Assembly: GCA_900073065.1 (NCBI GenBank)
Contig: FJOG01000022.1
Coordinates: 695,047-759,046, forward strand
Source: Phialocephala subalpina
Taxonomy: Eukaryota; Ascomycota; Leotiomycetes; Helotiales; Mollisiaceae
Length of the DNA stretch: 64,000 nt
Reading direction: 5' to 3'
Part shown: piece after piece, positions 33,871 to 47,562 of the stretch
Layout: every line of letters starts with the position of its first letter
How positions within the stretch are numbered: position 1 is the stretch's first letter
The notes under the pieces: model-generated
Databases searched by the model: none
Seen by the model: the letters and a program-made list of their open reading frames with translations, nothing else
Told to the model about the DNA's origin: nothing
Made by a program: the position numbers and the translations under genes

Positions 33871-36800
33871 CTACCTCCCCTTCTTACTCCCCTTCCCACT
33901 CCCACCCTTCCCCTTCTGCTGCCCCTTACTCGCGCCCGCCGCTCCACCAGCCATCATAACCCTCACACTCTTCACCGGCACCACCCCATTAACCTCCTCC
34001 AACTTCCACCCCTTCAACAACTCCACCTCCCTCGGCCACATCCTCTCCGAATCCTCAGCCTTCTCATCCACCTTCCCCTTCACACTCATATCACCCACCC
34101 ACCTCCCCAAAATCTCCTTAACAGCCTTCCCCTTCTTCTGCGCCCCCGGCTGCAACTTCGCCTTATACTTATACTGCCCCATCGCCGCCCAAGGCCCACA
34201 AATCGGAATAGCCTCTAATATTTCATCCCCTTTCATCGGCATCCCAACTAAACTCTCAAAAGCACCCATCTTCTCCTCTTCCCCCTCCTCTAATACCTCT
34301 TGTCCTTCTTCAAGCATCAATTTTCGAATCTCTTCATGCTCAGCAGTTTCCTTTTGGGTACGTAGATGTTGAGCTCTCCGTCGTTCTTTCTGGAACGCGA
34401 GTTCGGCTTCTCGGGCGATCTTTGCTTTGGCGTCTGCTTCGGCTTTTTCGCGACCGGCGGCTGCGCCGATGAGTTGTTGGGCGGCGAGACGATCTTCTTC
34501 GTCTTGGTTTTTGTATTTGGTGGCCATCTTTTTGGCTTTGCCTTTTTTGCCGCGTTTAAGGGGCGCGGGTCCTTTTTTGGTTGTGCCTGCTATGCTGGGA
34601 GTTTGGGTGCCGGTTGGGGGTTGGGTGCTATCTGCGTTGGTTTCGTTGTCTGATTCTGGTTCTGAAGCTTGATGTTCCTCGGCGGCTTCCTCCTGCTGGG
34701 CATCTTCGACTGCGGGGGTAGCATCGCTTGTTTCTGCCCGCTCATGAGTCGCACTAGTCTCATCGATATCAAGCTTGGGCAACTCTTCAGTAGGCTCTTC
34801 CGGTTCATCAGAGGCGTTCTGAGTCTGGAGAGCATTCGCTCGAGGTTGCTCATCCTCTTTCTCATCTTCGGATTCGTGATCTTCAGCGATACTGCCTTCA
34901 TCATCGTCCACATTTTGCGCAGCATGATCATCACCAGCCACTGACTGGGCTTTTTCGCCATCTCCAGATTCGCTAGTAACATCCTCAACCAACCTGTGCT
35001 TAACATGCCTAGCCTTACTCTCCTCGCTGATCTGAAAGATGACTCCAAACCCAAGTAAAAGCACGGCTGGAGGCAGAAAGTTCTTCTTTCCTCTGACCAT
35101 GAAGCTACCAGTAGGTAAAAACTCTCCGGTAGGTGCAGATTTCGATACCTGGTCTGCATTCACCCACCATGCAGACATTCCAGCTTTCGAATCCCACGCA
35201 GATGAGCACGAAACAGCGAGTGTCCCTGCCTGGGACAATGTCGAAGGAGGAATTGGAGAATCGGGTGTCTTGGGATTATTCTTGATGACAATCGTCGCAG
35301 CCCCATGCAGATCAGCATGAACATAGACGTCACCCTTCTTGAGGTACTTCTTATACAGCATCTCATTCTGCTGAGCATCCTTACCGCCGAGAACCAGGTA
35401 CCCATCAGAGGAAATGAACCAAATGAACTTCTCGAACCACAGTAGTTTGCGCACGGGGCGAAGAATAGCTTTCTCTTGCTTCAGACCTTTCTTAAGATCC
35501 TCGGCAATCTTCGCCGCTTGACTCTTCAGAGCAATGGTTGAGGATTGCAAAGTCTTTTGTTCCTTATCGGCCGCAGACCGCTTCTGGTCGTAGTACTCTG
35601 TTGCATTCGCCCATGGAGAGAGAGTGATGTTAATGTCAATTGTCAGGCGTTTGTCTTCTTTCTTCTGCTTTGGCTCTGGTTTCGAGTCCTCGTCCTCGAG
35701 ATCCGAAGCATCACTATCTGTCTCATACGCAGAGTTTTCCTCCTCCTCACCGAACGCTTCTTCGTCCAAGAGCAGAGTGATCGTCTTCTCTTGTAGCTTC
35801 AGGGGTAATTTGATGAGTTCCGCGACGGGATTCTTTCGCTTCTGTTCCCTTTCAATGAGCTTGCTGATCTCAACCCAATCCATTCCCTGCGCAAGAAGAC
35901 CGTTGACACTGTCTATAGCCTCCTGTACCCACTCGGCATTTGCGGTAAGTGCTTCGGCTTTCCGAATGTGCAATTCCTGCACTTGTCGTAGTCCACCTAG
36001 TCGTTTTTCCTGATCTTGTTTCGCAGCTTCAATTTTCCGCTTCGCAGTGAGCTCTCTTTCCTCGAGCCTAGACTCGAGCCTTTGACCTTCGATTGAGGAG
36101 AAGAACTCATCGACGGTCTTGTTGAAACCTTCAAATTCGAGGAAGGTAATAGTGAGATCACCCTCAAACTGCATTGGCCTGAAAGGATGAAAATCCTCAT
36201 ATAACACGAACTTCCTCGACTCCTGGCCCGGTGTAGCCTTGGCCTCGTCGTAGCCATCCTTCTTCTTTGCAATAATGTAGCCCTTCGCAACCTCGGAACT
36301 TGTAATTTCCTGCACGACTCGCTGTGCTTCTTGTAGTGATCGCATCAAATGGTCCAGTAGCCCCTCGTTCTGCAGTACATCTGCTGGCTTGAGTGTCGAA
36401 TCAAATTTCGTGACCCGCATAGCATGGTCGACAAGCATAGGTGGGTATTCCGTGATCGAAACAGCCAACGCCCTCCGCAGCTCATCTGCTTTCTTCTTCG
36501 CCTTCTTCCCAGCCACTAGACTGCCCTCCCCTCGGTCAACAGCCTTTTGTAAACCATCTCGCAGTCGCTCCTTCGTCAGGGGTGGAATGCCCCCGTAATT
36601 CTGCCTGTTATCCAAAGAATACTTCAGTCCAACCCTCTGCTCTTCCTGGCCATCTCCTTCAGCCACAATGCGCAACAATGCCAAAATATTGAGGTCCTTG
36701 TCTGTCAAGATGATGTTCCCACTCGCATAAAACTCCAAGAACAGCTTGTATTGTCCGTCACTGAAATCAAACTCTATAATCCTGTCTGTGCCGACCTGCG

Positions 36801-37119
36801 AGACCGCTGTGACTCTTCTAGTCTTGAGGACCTTTCGCAATCGCTGGACGAAGACCGATGGCGCAGCTGCCGTAGCACGAGAGAACTCTGTGAGATGGCA
36901 TCGAAAGCCTGAGTCGATAATGATCTGCTGCTTGTTTTCTGGTTTCGCGAACTTGACGAGGAAGATCTTTGAGGAGAGGTCGTAGATGTTGGAGACTCGC
37001 AGGGTGACTAAGGCATTGGAAAGCTCGTGTGCGATGACCTGGAGATTTTAGTATGCCGCAGATACACATCAGAGAGAGCAGTATACCTTCACATCAATGG
37101 AGGAAAATCTTTGCTTCAT
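33871..37119 (-). CDS. RQC2: NEMF/Rqc2 ribosome quality control factor
   Basis: The exons are 37119-37087 (11 codons, MKQRFSSIDVK) and 37038-33871, giving 1067 codons (1066 residues). In the family this protein binds 60S subunits carrying stalled nascent chains, recruits the Ltn1 ligase and, in fungi, adds C-terminal Ala/Thr (CAT) tails. The NFACT-N domain starts at VIAHELSNALVTLRVSNIYDL and includes FRCHLTEFSR. A coiled-coil/linker follows, and then NFACT-R around residues 548-597 (KFIWFISSDGYLVLGGKDA and DVYVHADLHGA at 582-591). An acidic Glu-rich region precedes the NFACT-C end (IPICGPWAAMGQYKYKAKLQPG), and a Gly/Lys-rich tail closes it. All landmarks of the eukaryotic family are present. 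It is a conserved housekeeping gene that anchors this part of the window as core genome. It is divergent from the small plus-strand gene at 37410. Confidence 0.95.
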
Positions 37120-37409
37120 GTTGATGTTGTGAAGCGCAATGTCGGTGGAATGTGGGATGTTTGGCGGGGCAAAAAGTTCAAGTCGATGATGTCTTTGTCA
37201 ACATCGCGAAATCTCGGGCGCCGGAGTCCACTCCTTCCTCAACGACGTCCTTTCTGACTCTTTACCGACGCCGTCACATCGCAACAAGAATATCTTCAAT
37301 TGGCATTCACGAGGTCTCAGAAGCAGTGCTATCTTCAACTTACCCTCTTCAGCTTACCCCATACAGTATCCCAAACTCTCCAGCAGCAATCAGAGCATGC
37401 CAGCGCCAA

Positions 37410-37857
37410 ATGACCGAGCCGGACCTGATCAACGCGAGGATAATCCTCCGACTTCGTGATGCACAGAAGACGAAAGAGCACTCGCCCGACCTGGAGAAGC
37501 ATATAATGTTGAAAACCGTACTGAAGGACGGGTTCCGGCATCTTCCTCAAATCCAGCCTCACTATCTGGACTGGAACAAGTTCAGAGCCCGACTAGAATA
37601 TCACCTTGGCATCGACTTCGACCCGGATATCCAGTGGACGGACATCACTTTTCGCGAGAAGACTTCACCACAGGATGACTTCACCACAGGATAAGTGGAT
37701 CGTAGATGAGTATAACTTCCACCACGCAATCGCCAGGATGTACGGCCAGAGACCACGACGATGCCCCGAGCTGGTGTTTGTATTTAATGTCTGCCAGCCT
37801 GGACTCGACGACCGGCTCGAGGACCTTGAGATAACACCTCGCACTGAAACATCCTAG
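37410..37857 (+). pseudogene. Small unknown protein gene, frameshifted by a 16-bp tandem duplication
   Basis: The frame from ATG 37410 reads MTEPDLINARIILRLRDAQK and continues to IQWTDITFREKTSPQDDFTTG, ending at 37694. A second frame continues as KWIVDEYNFHHAIARMY..., ending at 37857. The switch point is an exact tandem duplication of GACTTCACCACAGGAT (37661-37676, 37677-37692). With one copy removed the two frames join to an open frame of 143 codons. The family is unknown to me. The first frame is open further upstream (to 37152), so the start is uncertain. It shares an upstream region with NEMF. It is either a recently broken gene or an assembly error. Confidence 0.5.
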
Positions 37858-38443
37858 GACTCAGCGCAGGAGTCAGTTTCATGAAGAGCTGCTGTTGTCA
37901 TGTCCATCCAGCCGCGGAACATCAGGATGCCCTGAAGCAGAACCGGAGACCGATTCAAGATTACACGGATCAACCATTGCTGCCACACCTTTCCTTCTTC
38001 CTTCTCAGCTGGGTCTTTCGCAGGCCAGATCCATTATCCTTTCGTTCGCGCAGAACTTCATTTGTTGTTGTTTACTACCCCGCATTATCCCGCATTGTGG
38101 CTGTTTGCTCTACAGCTGCTATTGGGCTCGAGGTTCGTAGGGCTGAGCCGCCCCCAATGGCGTTCTCTACACATCCTACCACCTTCGTCGAGGAGGACAC
38201 GGCAAGTTTCAGCTTCATTCTTGTTATGCATCGATAGCATAGTCTCACTCGCGTCATTAGGCTAGATAGTCATAATCTTTTTCAGAGTCCACATAGTCCA
38301 CCACTCCAGCTGAACGGGGCCTTGAGCTATTAGATCGCACCTAGCTCACCTCAGGACCCATTTACGGCCCCAAGGTGCATGTATAAAGTAGAGCCACTCT
38401 CTGTTCGACGCTCATCGGACAAGAGGACTTGAACTCGATTCCG
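37858..38443. other. Gene-free stretch
   Basis: About 590 bp between the frameshifted small gene and the RidA-family gene. It has only short overlapping open frames and no recognised motif. Confidence 0.35.
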
Positions 38444-39169
38444 ATGGCTAACCTCACACACTTGAATCCCAAGTCAGGTTCACCACCTTACAAGGGTCTC
38501 TTTTCCAACTGCACAATAGTGCCACCGAATACTTCTCTTGCGTATATCTCTACACAATGGGCTGCTGATCCAAGCACTGGCGAGTAAGTCGAACACAGGC
38601 CGTTGCACATCAAGTAGCCTCGAGCATCCGTCAACAGCTTGCCTAGTACTGACACCCTGCGCTTGACAGACTCATCGAAGGTGTAGCAGGCGATTACGGA
38701 AAGCAGTCTAAAGTGATTTGGGGCAACCTTGTCCAGATCCTGAAGGAGCTTGGAGCAACAATGAAAGATGTTGTTCACACCACTGCTTGTTTCAAGTAAG
38801 TGATGTTTGTACTGATAGCAAAGTGCTTACTGACAAGATGACAGAGAATTCAACGATGAGATCGGCAAAGAAGTGGTGGAAGCTTGGGTCTCTGTTATGC
38901 CTGATAAGGTGAGACCGAAAGCTCTATTACGCGATCCATCCGCCGCTTCGCAAGCTCCCTGCTCGTCTTCATTTTCTTCTGTTGTTGAAGTCTAGTCTGC
39001 TCTTTTTGCTACTGAGCTACACCCGATCCCGAGCAGACAATACTAACGACCCATCTAGTGGAAAGGAGACATGTTCAAGCCTTCGCTCACCTTTAATGGA
39101 CCTGCTCATTTCCATCGCCTTGGCATTGTCTACTCTGTTCAATTGGTCGTCGCAGTACCTCCAAAGTAG
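38444..39169 (+). CDS. RidA/YjgF-family protein
   Basis: Four short exons, 38444-38583, 38670-38795, 38845-38908 and 39059-39169, give 147 codons (146 residues). The joined protein reads MANLTHLNPKSGSPPYKGLF, LAYISTQWAADPSTGELIEG, GNLVQILKELGATMKDVVHTTAC, EAWVSVMP, and ends VQLVVAVPPK. This follows the Rid family (YISGQ...G.I..G...Q.....N....L...G.....V...T.......F......W........VE...VA.IP). Rid proteins hydrolyse reactive enamine/imine intermediates or act in related small-molecule chemistry. The usual catalytic Arg region (PAR.xV) is not obvious, because the stretch after VMPDK is replaced by WKGDMFKPSLTF. This may be a divergent subfamily, or the exon 3-4 junction (150-nt intron) may be mis-placed. 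Confidence 0.75.
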
Positions 39170-39727
39170 AAGAGAATGTTGCTGGCACGTGACCAACGAT
39201 GGATTGAAAATGTTCGCAGGATGACGTCCTCGTTCTTCGTTGCTTTCGTCCCTTTCCATAGCTAGTCGACTTGAAAACACCGTTACGACCGTCTTGTTTC
39301 CTTATCTTCCGTGAGAAGGTCTTCCTGATTGTGTCTTGAACTCAATATTTCCCCGTCCCATCATTCCTCGCCTCCAAGGATATTGCAAGTGCAAATCACG
39401 AACGTTCCCTTACCCGGTCTCGCTTCCAATGTCTTCATCGGTAGCAATATGCGATCCTTCGGGAGTTCAAGTGGATTTCCGATCGGGTCCCTGCCGATCA
39501 CTTGGAGATCCGACGGACTGGTAGCTGTTCCATCCCACTTTTGGAATGATGTGCATTGCGTGCTTTTGCGCGTCTTCCCGCTGCATCGCAGTCTTAGAGG
39601 GGTATTCAAGACATTGCCCCACCATCTCTTTCTTATACATCATTCCTACTACCGTCTCTATTTCGTCGCTGTACGTGCTTTACTTACCTATACTATGCAA
39701 TTGAGATCAGGAACTCAGATCATCAAC
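39170..39727. other. Gene-free stretch upstream of the OYE gene
   Basis: Presumed promoter and leader of the flavin oxidoreductase. The OYE frame is open upstream to 39329, but that part has no OYE similarity. Nothing else recognised. Confidence 0.35.
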
Positions 39728-41022
39728 ATGACAACCTCAACCTCTTCCCCTCCTCGGGGCGCAGTATCCAAACTATTCACACCCCTCCCCATCTCCAACG
39801 GAACGATCACCCTCTCCCACCGCATAATAATGGCACCCATGACGCGCAACCGTGGTGTCCCCCTCAATCAAGACACGCTCGAGAATCCGAACAGAGTTTG
39901 GGTAGCCGACGAACTTATAGCGAAATACTACGCCCAAAGAGCTACACCTGGTGGCCTAATTGTGACGGAGAGTATTATGCCTTCTCCTGAGGCCGGGGCG
40001 ATGCCGGGGTGCACGGGGTTGTGGTTGAAAGAGCATGGGGAGGGTTGGAAACTCGTAAGGCCATCTCGAATTCCTTCAACATACAGCTGACAATGAAATA
40101 GACGACGAATGCAGTCCACGCAAAGGGGGGAACAATATTTGCCCAACTAACCCACCACGGCCGTTCAGCACTCTCAATCTTCACGGGTACACCCATCTAC
40201 TCCGCCTCCTCAACACCCTACTCCACAGACGAGAAATACACACACCCTGCTCTAGGGAAATCATACTCCGACCGAGAACTGTACCGCGACCATCCACCCG
40301 TCGCAATGACGCAAGAAGATATCGATCGCACGATTGGGGGTTATGTGAAAGCGGCGAAAATTGCGATGAATGAGTCAGGTTTCGATGGCGTAGAGGTTCA
40401 TGGTGGGAATGGGTATCTTGTTGAGCAGTTCTTGAGCAGTAATGTTAATTTGAGAGAGGATGGGTATGGAGGGTCCCCTGATAGACGGTGTCGATTCGCT
40501 CTTGAGGTGCTTGAGGCGTTGGTTAAGGAGGTGGGGGAGGAGAGGGTGGCTGTGAGGTTGAGTCCTTGGGGTGTGTATGGGGGTGTTCATGATGAGAATA
40601 GATGGGAGACTTGGTCCTTTCTTATCGAGGAGATCGAAAGAAGATGGCCTGGATTCGCATATGTCTCATTCGTCGAAGCTCGCCAAGATGATCTCGCCGC
40701 CTACCCCTCCATCGTCAAATCCTGGGGCGTCGACCGACCAATAGAGCTCAAATGGGCGAAAGACATCCTAGGCCCAAACATCAAGGTGATAAGTGCTGGG
40801 GGCTGGGATGGAGAGAATTGCTGGGAGGGAATCGAAAGGGGAGATGTTGATGGGGTTGTGTTTGCTAGATGGTTTGTTTCGAATCCGGATTTAGTGGAGA
40901 GGTTGAGGGAGGGGAAGAGCTTGACGATGTATAATAGGGGGAAGTTTTATGGACCGACGAGTAAGAGGGAGGTTGGGTATACGGATTATGGGACGTGGGA
41001 AGAGGCTGCGAAGGAGAAGTAG
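39728..41022 (+). CDS. Old Yellow Enzyme-type NADH:flavin oxidoreductase
   Basis: The exons are 39728-40054 and 40102-41022 (47-nt intron with GCTGAC branch), giving 416 codons (415 residues). It is an FMN-binding TIM barrel that reduces activated C=C bonds with NAD(P)H. Landmarks are KLFTPLPISNGTITLSHRIIMAPMTRNR at the N-terminus, then YYAQRATPGGLIVTE and AQLTHHGR. The FDGVEVHGGNGYLVEQFLSS block carries the His-x-x-Asn pair (HGGN) that binds substrate in this family. The phosphate-binding end is VVFARWFVSNPDLVERLREG. The ATG at 39728 is chosen because it sits just before the first OYE block. An in-frame ATG at 39695 is the alternative. The length is normal. Its natural substrate cannot be told. 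Confidence 0.93.
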
Positions 41023-41286
41023 AAGGAAGGGTTGTAGATACAGAAATGATACTGAAGGAGGCCGGTCGCCGACCCTAGAAGCGCGTACTTGATTCAGGCT
41101 GGTAGATGAGATCTTGAGCGCGTCAATCTTGGTGCCGTAGCCCCATCCTCGTCAAACTCGCGATCCCTAATACAGTTACGCTGTAACAAAACGCTTGAAC
41201 CAAGTAGTGTAGATAATATCAAATCGCGAAGCACTCTCCATTCTAAAATAACAAATAATAGCGCTTCTACAGCAGAACTGCGGGCA

Positions 41287-41640
41287 ATGAGGAATTTTTC
41301 TGAGGACATCGAGCACGCCGAGTCGAACGTCAATCGCAAACTCGACCCCTCCATTAATCAGCCTCCACCATACGAAATGGCAAGCCACACAAATAACCAA
41401 GGATTTACCCCTCTTCAAAACATGCAACCTCAACCCGCTGTGAACTACCCAACCTACCCTCCGCCAACCTTGCTGAGTCCCGTACCCGCGATACCGTAGG
41501 GCTCGGCACCTGTACCTTCAACTTCTATCAGTACAGCACATCATCTCCATTCTCGCCAACGCCGTTGTCGTCGTCATTTTCGTCCTTTGGTTACTTTTGG
41601 GTTGTTCCGCAACTCCATAAAGGACCTATCCTCCCTCTCG
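41287..41640 (+). pseudogene. Possible small proline-rich single-pass membrane protein, frame-broken
   Basis: One frame reads from MRNFSEDIEHAE through SINQPPPYEMASHTNNQGFTP to a proline-rich end at TAG near 41498. The +1 frame continues directly as RRARHLYLQLLSVQHIISIL and a strongly hydrophobic helix (AVVVVIFVLWLLLG), ending at TAA near 41620. Together they would be a soluble Pro-rich N-terminus with a PPxY motif (WW-domain ligand) plus a C-terminal anchor. The join needs a one-base shift or an intron I cannot place. No family recognised, so this is a tentative call. Confidence 0.3.
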
Positions 41641-42358
41641 GTATGTACATTCTTTGTTTTACATAATCAAATTGTACTAATAATTTATTTAGACGATCTT
41701 CTTCTTCCAACATCCTCCCCCCAATCGGCAACGAACGGCCCTGCCTGGCCAACTCATAGCGATGGAGTCTGGGTGTCGTGTTTTGCGCTTGGAGCAAGGG
41801 AGGGAGATGTTGCATGGGAATGGCGTTTAGAACATGGAAACACCACGTTGCGATCTGATTTGAGACATTGCATTGGAATAGTGTTTAGCTGCGTTGCTTT
41901 CTAATTTCCTGAGTATTAAGCTGCATCTACAACAGCAACGAGGACGAGCAATAGATCGCGCGATTTGCCAACAGCGCTTATCCAACTGTGATTAATTATA
42001 TTCCGAAGTTCGTTCGCTCCTCCACTCCTTTGTCAAGGAGTCTTTTACTCTTAGGATATTGAGCTTTTTTTTCTCCTTCGCGAAGCATTTTCTCGAGGTG
42101 CCCGAAACCTTGAAAAGGGGGTTATGATGACACAGAATCAAGAACCAACGCGCAACGCACCTTGCCGACTCGTTTGGATTGATAGAGAAAGTCTTGTCTG
42201 CCTTCCGACAATTCTGCTAAGGAAATTAAGTACCATACGCATCCACTCACCATTGTACATGGAGAATAGCTCGCCTTGCAAAGTACGATGAGCGATGTCA
42301 GCACTACACCAATAAGTAGCAAGCTTCTCTCCTAATCATCAACATTAAATATTACTAT
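41641..42358. other. Gene-free stretch
   Basis: About 700 bp between the possible small gene and the carboxylesterase stop. Only short open frames. No repeat recognised. Confidence 0.35.
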
Positions 42359-44267
<1,909 letters not shown>

Positions 44268-45420
44268 CGACAGGTCGAGAGAAGGTTGGGCAAAAAGAAG
44301 AAAGAAACATTTTATGAACAAACGGAGACCTTTTAGACCGTCCCTAGTACCTGGAGCTAAACCTGATCTAATCAACCGTGCTTACGGCGATCATTTATGT
44401 AAAAAACGTGGACTTTGCGAGGCTAATCAAATTCGTGACGGGCGCTCGCTAAATTTTGAATTTTGGATCCTCCCTTCACAACAACCGTGGAAGTTATTGC
44501 AGTGCTCCCAAATCTGGTCCAAGGATAGAATGACCTCAAAGGAACCACTGTACCAATTTTCAGCTTTTGAAAGCTTTAAATAGCGGTGGTGATAACAGAG
44601 ATTGTTGGTAAAAGATTCTCGCTGAAATCGCCCGAGCGCCCATCACGAATCTAAACTATCGCAGCTCCATTCACACCCCACAAATGATACGCTGGGATCA
44701 CGATATTAGCCCGCGGGGAATGAAGACGGGCCCGGGTATTCTGTTTGACTTGTAAACCAGAGGGAGAATGACAAATAGAAGCTAATATCAAGAGTATGAC
44801 TCTTCAAAGTATGGACACTTCGTGATGGAAAGGAGGAAAGAATAAACTCGCTGCGGAAACCTTGGAAGGTTCTTCACAGTCACGTGTAGGCTAGCCCAAT
44901 TAGGCTTGAGTCAAAATGCTCCTTGCTCCAATTCTTGACAGACAAAAAAGTCGGAGTTCCTCCAATCCTCCACCGCAATCACCAAAATCCTTTGTACCAC
45001 ATCACGAACGAACTCATGTCCACGCCCTTTGAGAGATATCGTTCGCGCAGACATTAGCATTATCGAGACGGGCTCACTGGAATCAGGAAAGTAAGCATGA
45101 ACAGACTCCCGAACGATACCCGATCTCGACATAGGAAGGCTTCCGTACAAGTCTTCCAGAGATGATTTCTTGTTAGTGCAAAGTTTCGTCCCGTCCCGAC
45201 TATATTCAAATGATGCCATCTGATCTTTGAGGAGTATCTGTGCTTCTTGGTTTCCAAGCTACATGGCAATGCGCTTGTTTTCAGTTAATGGAGCCTGAAA
45301 GATAGGGGATATTCGCTAAACTTAGCGAGTCAGCGCCACAACTTCAGTATCTCCTTCCCCAAATTGAAAATTGCGACCCCACTTCTATGCGCTTTGCGAG
45401 ACAAAGGGAAAAAACATCTT
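44268..45420. other. Intergenic stretch without a clear gene
   Basis: It contains a 102-codon minus-strand open frame at 44911-45219 (starts MASFEYSRDGTKLCTN) that might be a small hypothetical protein. It has no recognisable motif, so I do not call it a gene. Confidence 0.3.
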
Positions 45421-45660
45421 GAAGTAAGTTACTCGAGAAGATAATTCTTTTGCATTTCAATTCAACTATCCGTATTGTGAAGATATCTTCATTTTCTGTC
45501 GTGAGTTTCTCAAGCAGTACAGCATTTGGTTGGATCGTTCCGCTTCGACCCCTGACGAGGAGCTAGAAGAGGAGCTTCTTTCCTTAATTCCCCGTGAAGA
45601 CGCTGAAAAACAAATAGAGATTTTAAGCTTGTATTCCACTTACGCGTTGTCGCGCGATTA
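45421..45660 (+). pseudogene. Unidentified coding-like fragment
   Basis: The frame ending at TAG 45658-45660 reads AFQFNYPYCEDIFIFCREFL, then IWLDRSASTPDEELEEELLSLIPREDAEKQ, and is open for about 75 codons from a TAA without an ATG. The amino-acid pattern looks helical and protein-like. It could be a last exon or relic. Family unknown. Confidence 0.2.
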
Positions 45661-46268
45661 GCTCCAGCCTGCATTAAAGTACCGGACGGGGGTACACCTC
45701 ATCTCGATCCACCGGGTCTCGGAACGGGCCCAGACCTCACCTAGAAGCCTAGAAACCATGTGCACAACGTTATCGGTTTGATCTCGCCGAAATGCGAATG
45801 CAAGGAAGAATAAAGGAAAGGAAAATGAGAAGCGCGAACAACACATCCTACCCACCGAGGTCTGTTGCAACTCACTGTCACCGAGGCATTTACAGGTCGT
45901 TGTGACTTCAAGCAAGCGAAGATGATTGGCCCTGGATTGGACATCAGATGGCACACGCTACTCGAGTACCGAGCCAGGAAAAGGGGTTGTGGCGGGGTGC
46001 AGTTGCGGGGTGCATGCATGCACGTTCCCCGTTCACATTAATGGTACCTTCTTCACTTCAAAATCGCCGAGGTATATTGGATACTTGGCATTCTATGCAA
46101 TGGAGCTCACTCTTTGCACCAAGCATGAGAAAGAAATTCTCTGCCGAAGACAACTCACATGTCCTCTTGCGTTGAAATATGGTTCATGTATAGAGGTCAT
46201 TCAACTTGAGGGAGGGAAAGAGGAGAGGGGATCTTTAATGCCTCGGACTCAGCAAATCAAACCTCTAT
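45661..46268. other. Cutinase upstream region
   Basis: About 600 bp with no gene I can support, probably the distal promoter of the cutinase gene. Confidence 0.35.
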
Positions 46269-46276
46269 TATAAATA
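46269..46276 (+). promoter_or_regulatory. TATA box of the cutinase gene
   Basis: TATAAATA, 120 bp upstream of the cutinase ATG at 46396. A strong TATA box fits an inducible secreted enzyme. Confidence 0.55.
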
Positions 46277-46395
46277 CAGGACGGTATCTCGACGACAATA
46301 TCACCGATCAACACACAAAACCACTTGCAGATTTATCAGAACATTATTTCACTTCGGGCTTGCACTTTACCTTCACTTATTCTTCAATTCTCAAA

Positions 46396-47160
46396 ATGAA
46401 GTTCCAATCTCTGGCCATCGCTACCTTCATCGGCGTCATCACAGCGACACCAGTTCCCAGAAACCCTACACTTGATGCCCGCCAAAGTGATACATCTGAT
46501 GAGCTGGTCGACGGTGCCTGCAAAACGGTCACTTTCATCTTTGCACGTGGTTCCCTCGAGTCCGGCAACATGGTGAGTCTCTGGATGTCCCAATCTTCTT
46601 CAGTCTCTAGCACTAATTCAATGCAGGGAACTCTCGTTGGTCCCCAAACCTGTTCAGACCTCAAGACTACTCTCGGTGACGACCAAGTTGCTTGCCAGGG
46701 CGTAGGCTCCCCATACAACGCCACTCTTGCAGACAACTTCCTGCCTCAGAACACCAGCCCAGCCGACATTGGAGCAGCAACCACCATGTTCGACTTGGCC
46801 AACTCCCAGTGTCCAGACACAAAGGTCGTTGCGGGCGGGTACAGGTTAGCCCTCCCTTCTTCGAATATTTAATAATGATTCTGATCTTCTCGCAGTCAAG
46901 GTTCCGCAGTCATGGATGGTTCTATTCAGGCGCTTCCCGCAGCCATCCAAGCCCAGGTTAAGGGAGTCGTTCTTTTCGGCTTCACGCGCAACCTGCAAGA
47001 TGGCGGAAGGATTCCCAACTACCCTACCGACCAGACCGATGTTTTCTGCGCTGACGGCGATCTTGTCTGTGATGGCACATTGATAATCACTGCTGCTCAT
47101 CTGACTTATGGGGCGGATGCGCCGGCAGCTGCTGCCTTCCTTATCTCGACCCTTGGTTAG
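46396..47160 (+). CDS. Cutinase
   Basis: The exons are 46396-46572, 46627-46844 and 46896-47160, giving 220 codons (219 residues), a normal cutinase length. The N-terminus [19 protein letters not shown] is a signal peptide. [19 protein letters not shown] carries the oxyanion-hole region. The nucleophile elbow GYSQG (Ser132) is rebuilt exactly across intron 2 (TAC-AG|T-CAA). The CADGDLVC block provides Asp187, and His200 in TAAHLTYG completes the triad. Four cysteines fit the family's two disulphides. It hydrolyses cutin and other polyesters outside the cell, and typically supports plant colonisation or litter growth. Confidence 0.96.
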
Positions 47161-47562
47161 AGGCTGCCCTTGTTAACAAAGACCACTTGGAGTGCTTTTC
47201 AACAAAGCTGAGTGGGCTGGGGGATGATGTGGGTTGGAAGGGCATCGATGTGAGGGTTAAGGTTTAGGGATTCTTTGCGCTAGCTCGCACTTCTTTGACA
47301 TGAATTGAAAATTTTATGACTTCATGCAGCAATACATCAATGGATAGAGTGACACTCAAGATATCTGGTGCCATTAAGTCATGAACATGACCTTCAGGTA
47401 CAAACTTAATAGACAGATCAATGCCAGATTGCGGAGTTGCCCCTATCCCCCCTGAAACCCCTAAGCGAGCCCCTTGGCTTAGCGAGTCGCACCAAACCGC
47501 ACCACTGTCCCCTCACTTCATACGAGACTTAGATCAGGGCAAGGTACTGTCGCATGAGGCCC
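47161..47562. other. Gene-free stretch
   Basis: 3' flank of the cutinase. No feature recognised until the P450 relic that follows. Confidence 0.35.

Noticed and set aside
34366..36598. Many long open frames on both strands opposite and within NEMF (for example 34590-35159 minus, 35624-36013 plus)
   Set aside because: They overlap the strongly supported NEMF frame and have skewed composition (Ser/Leu-rich), typical of shadow frames.
44911..45219. 102-codon minus-strand frame as a small secreted or hypothetical gene
   Set aside because: No signal peptide, no motif and no supporting splice or promoter signal. Left unannotated.
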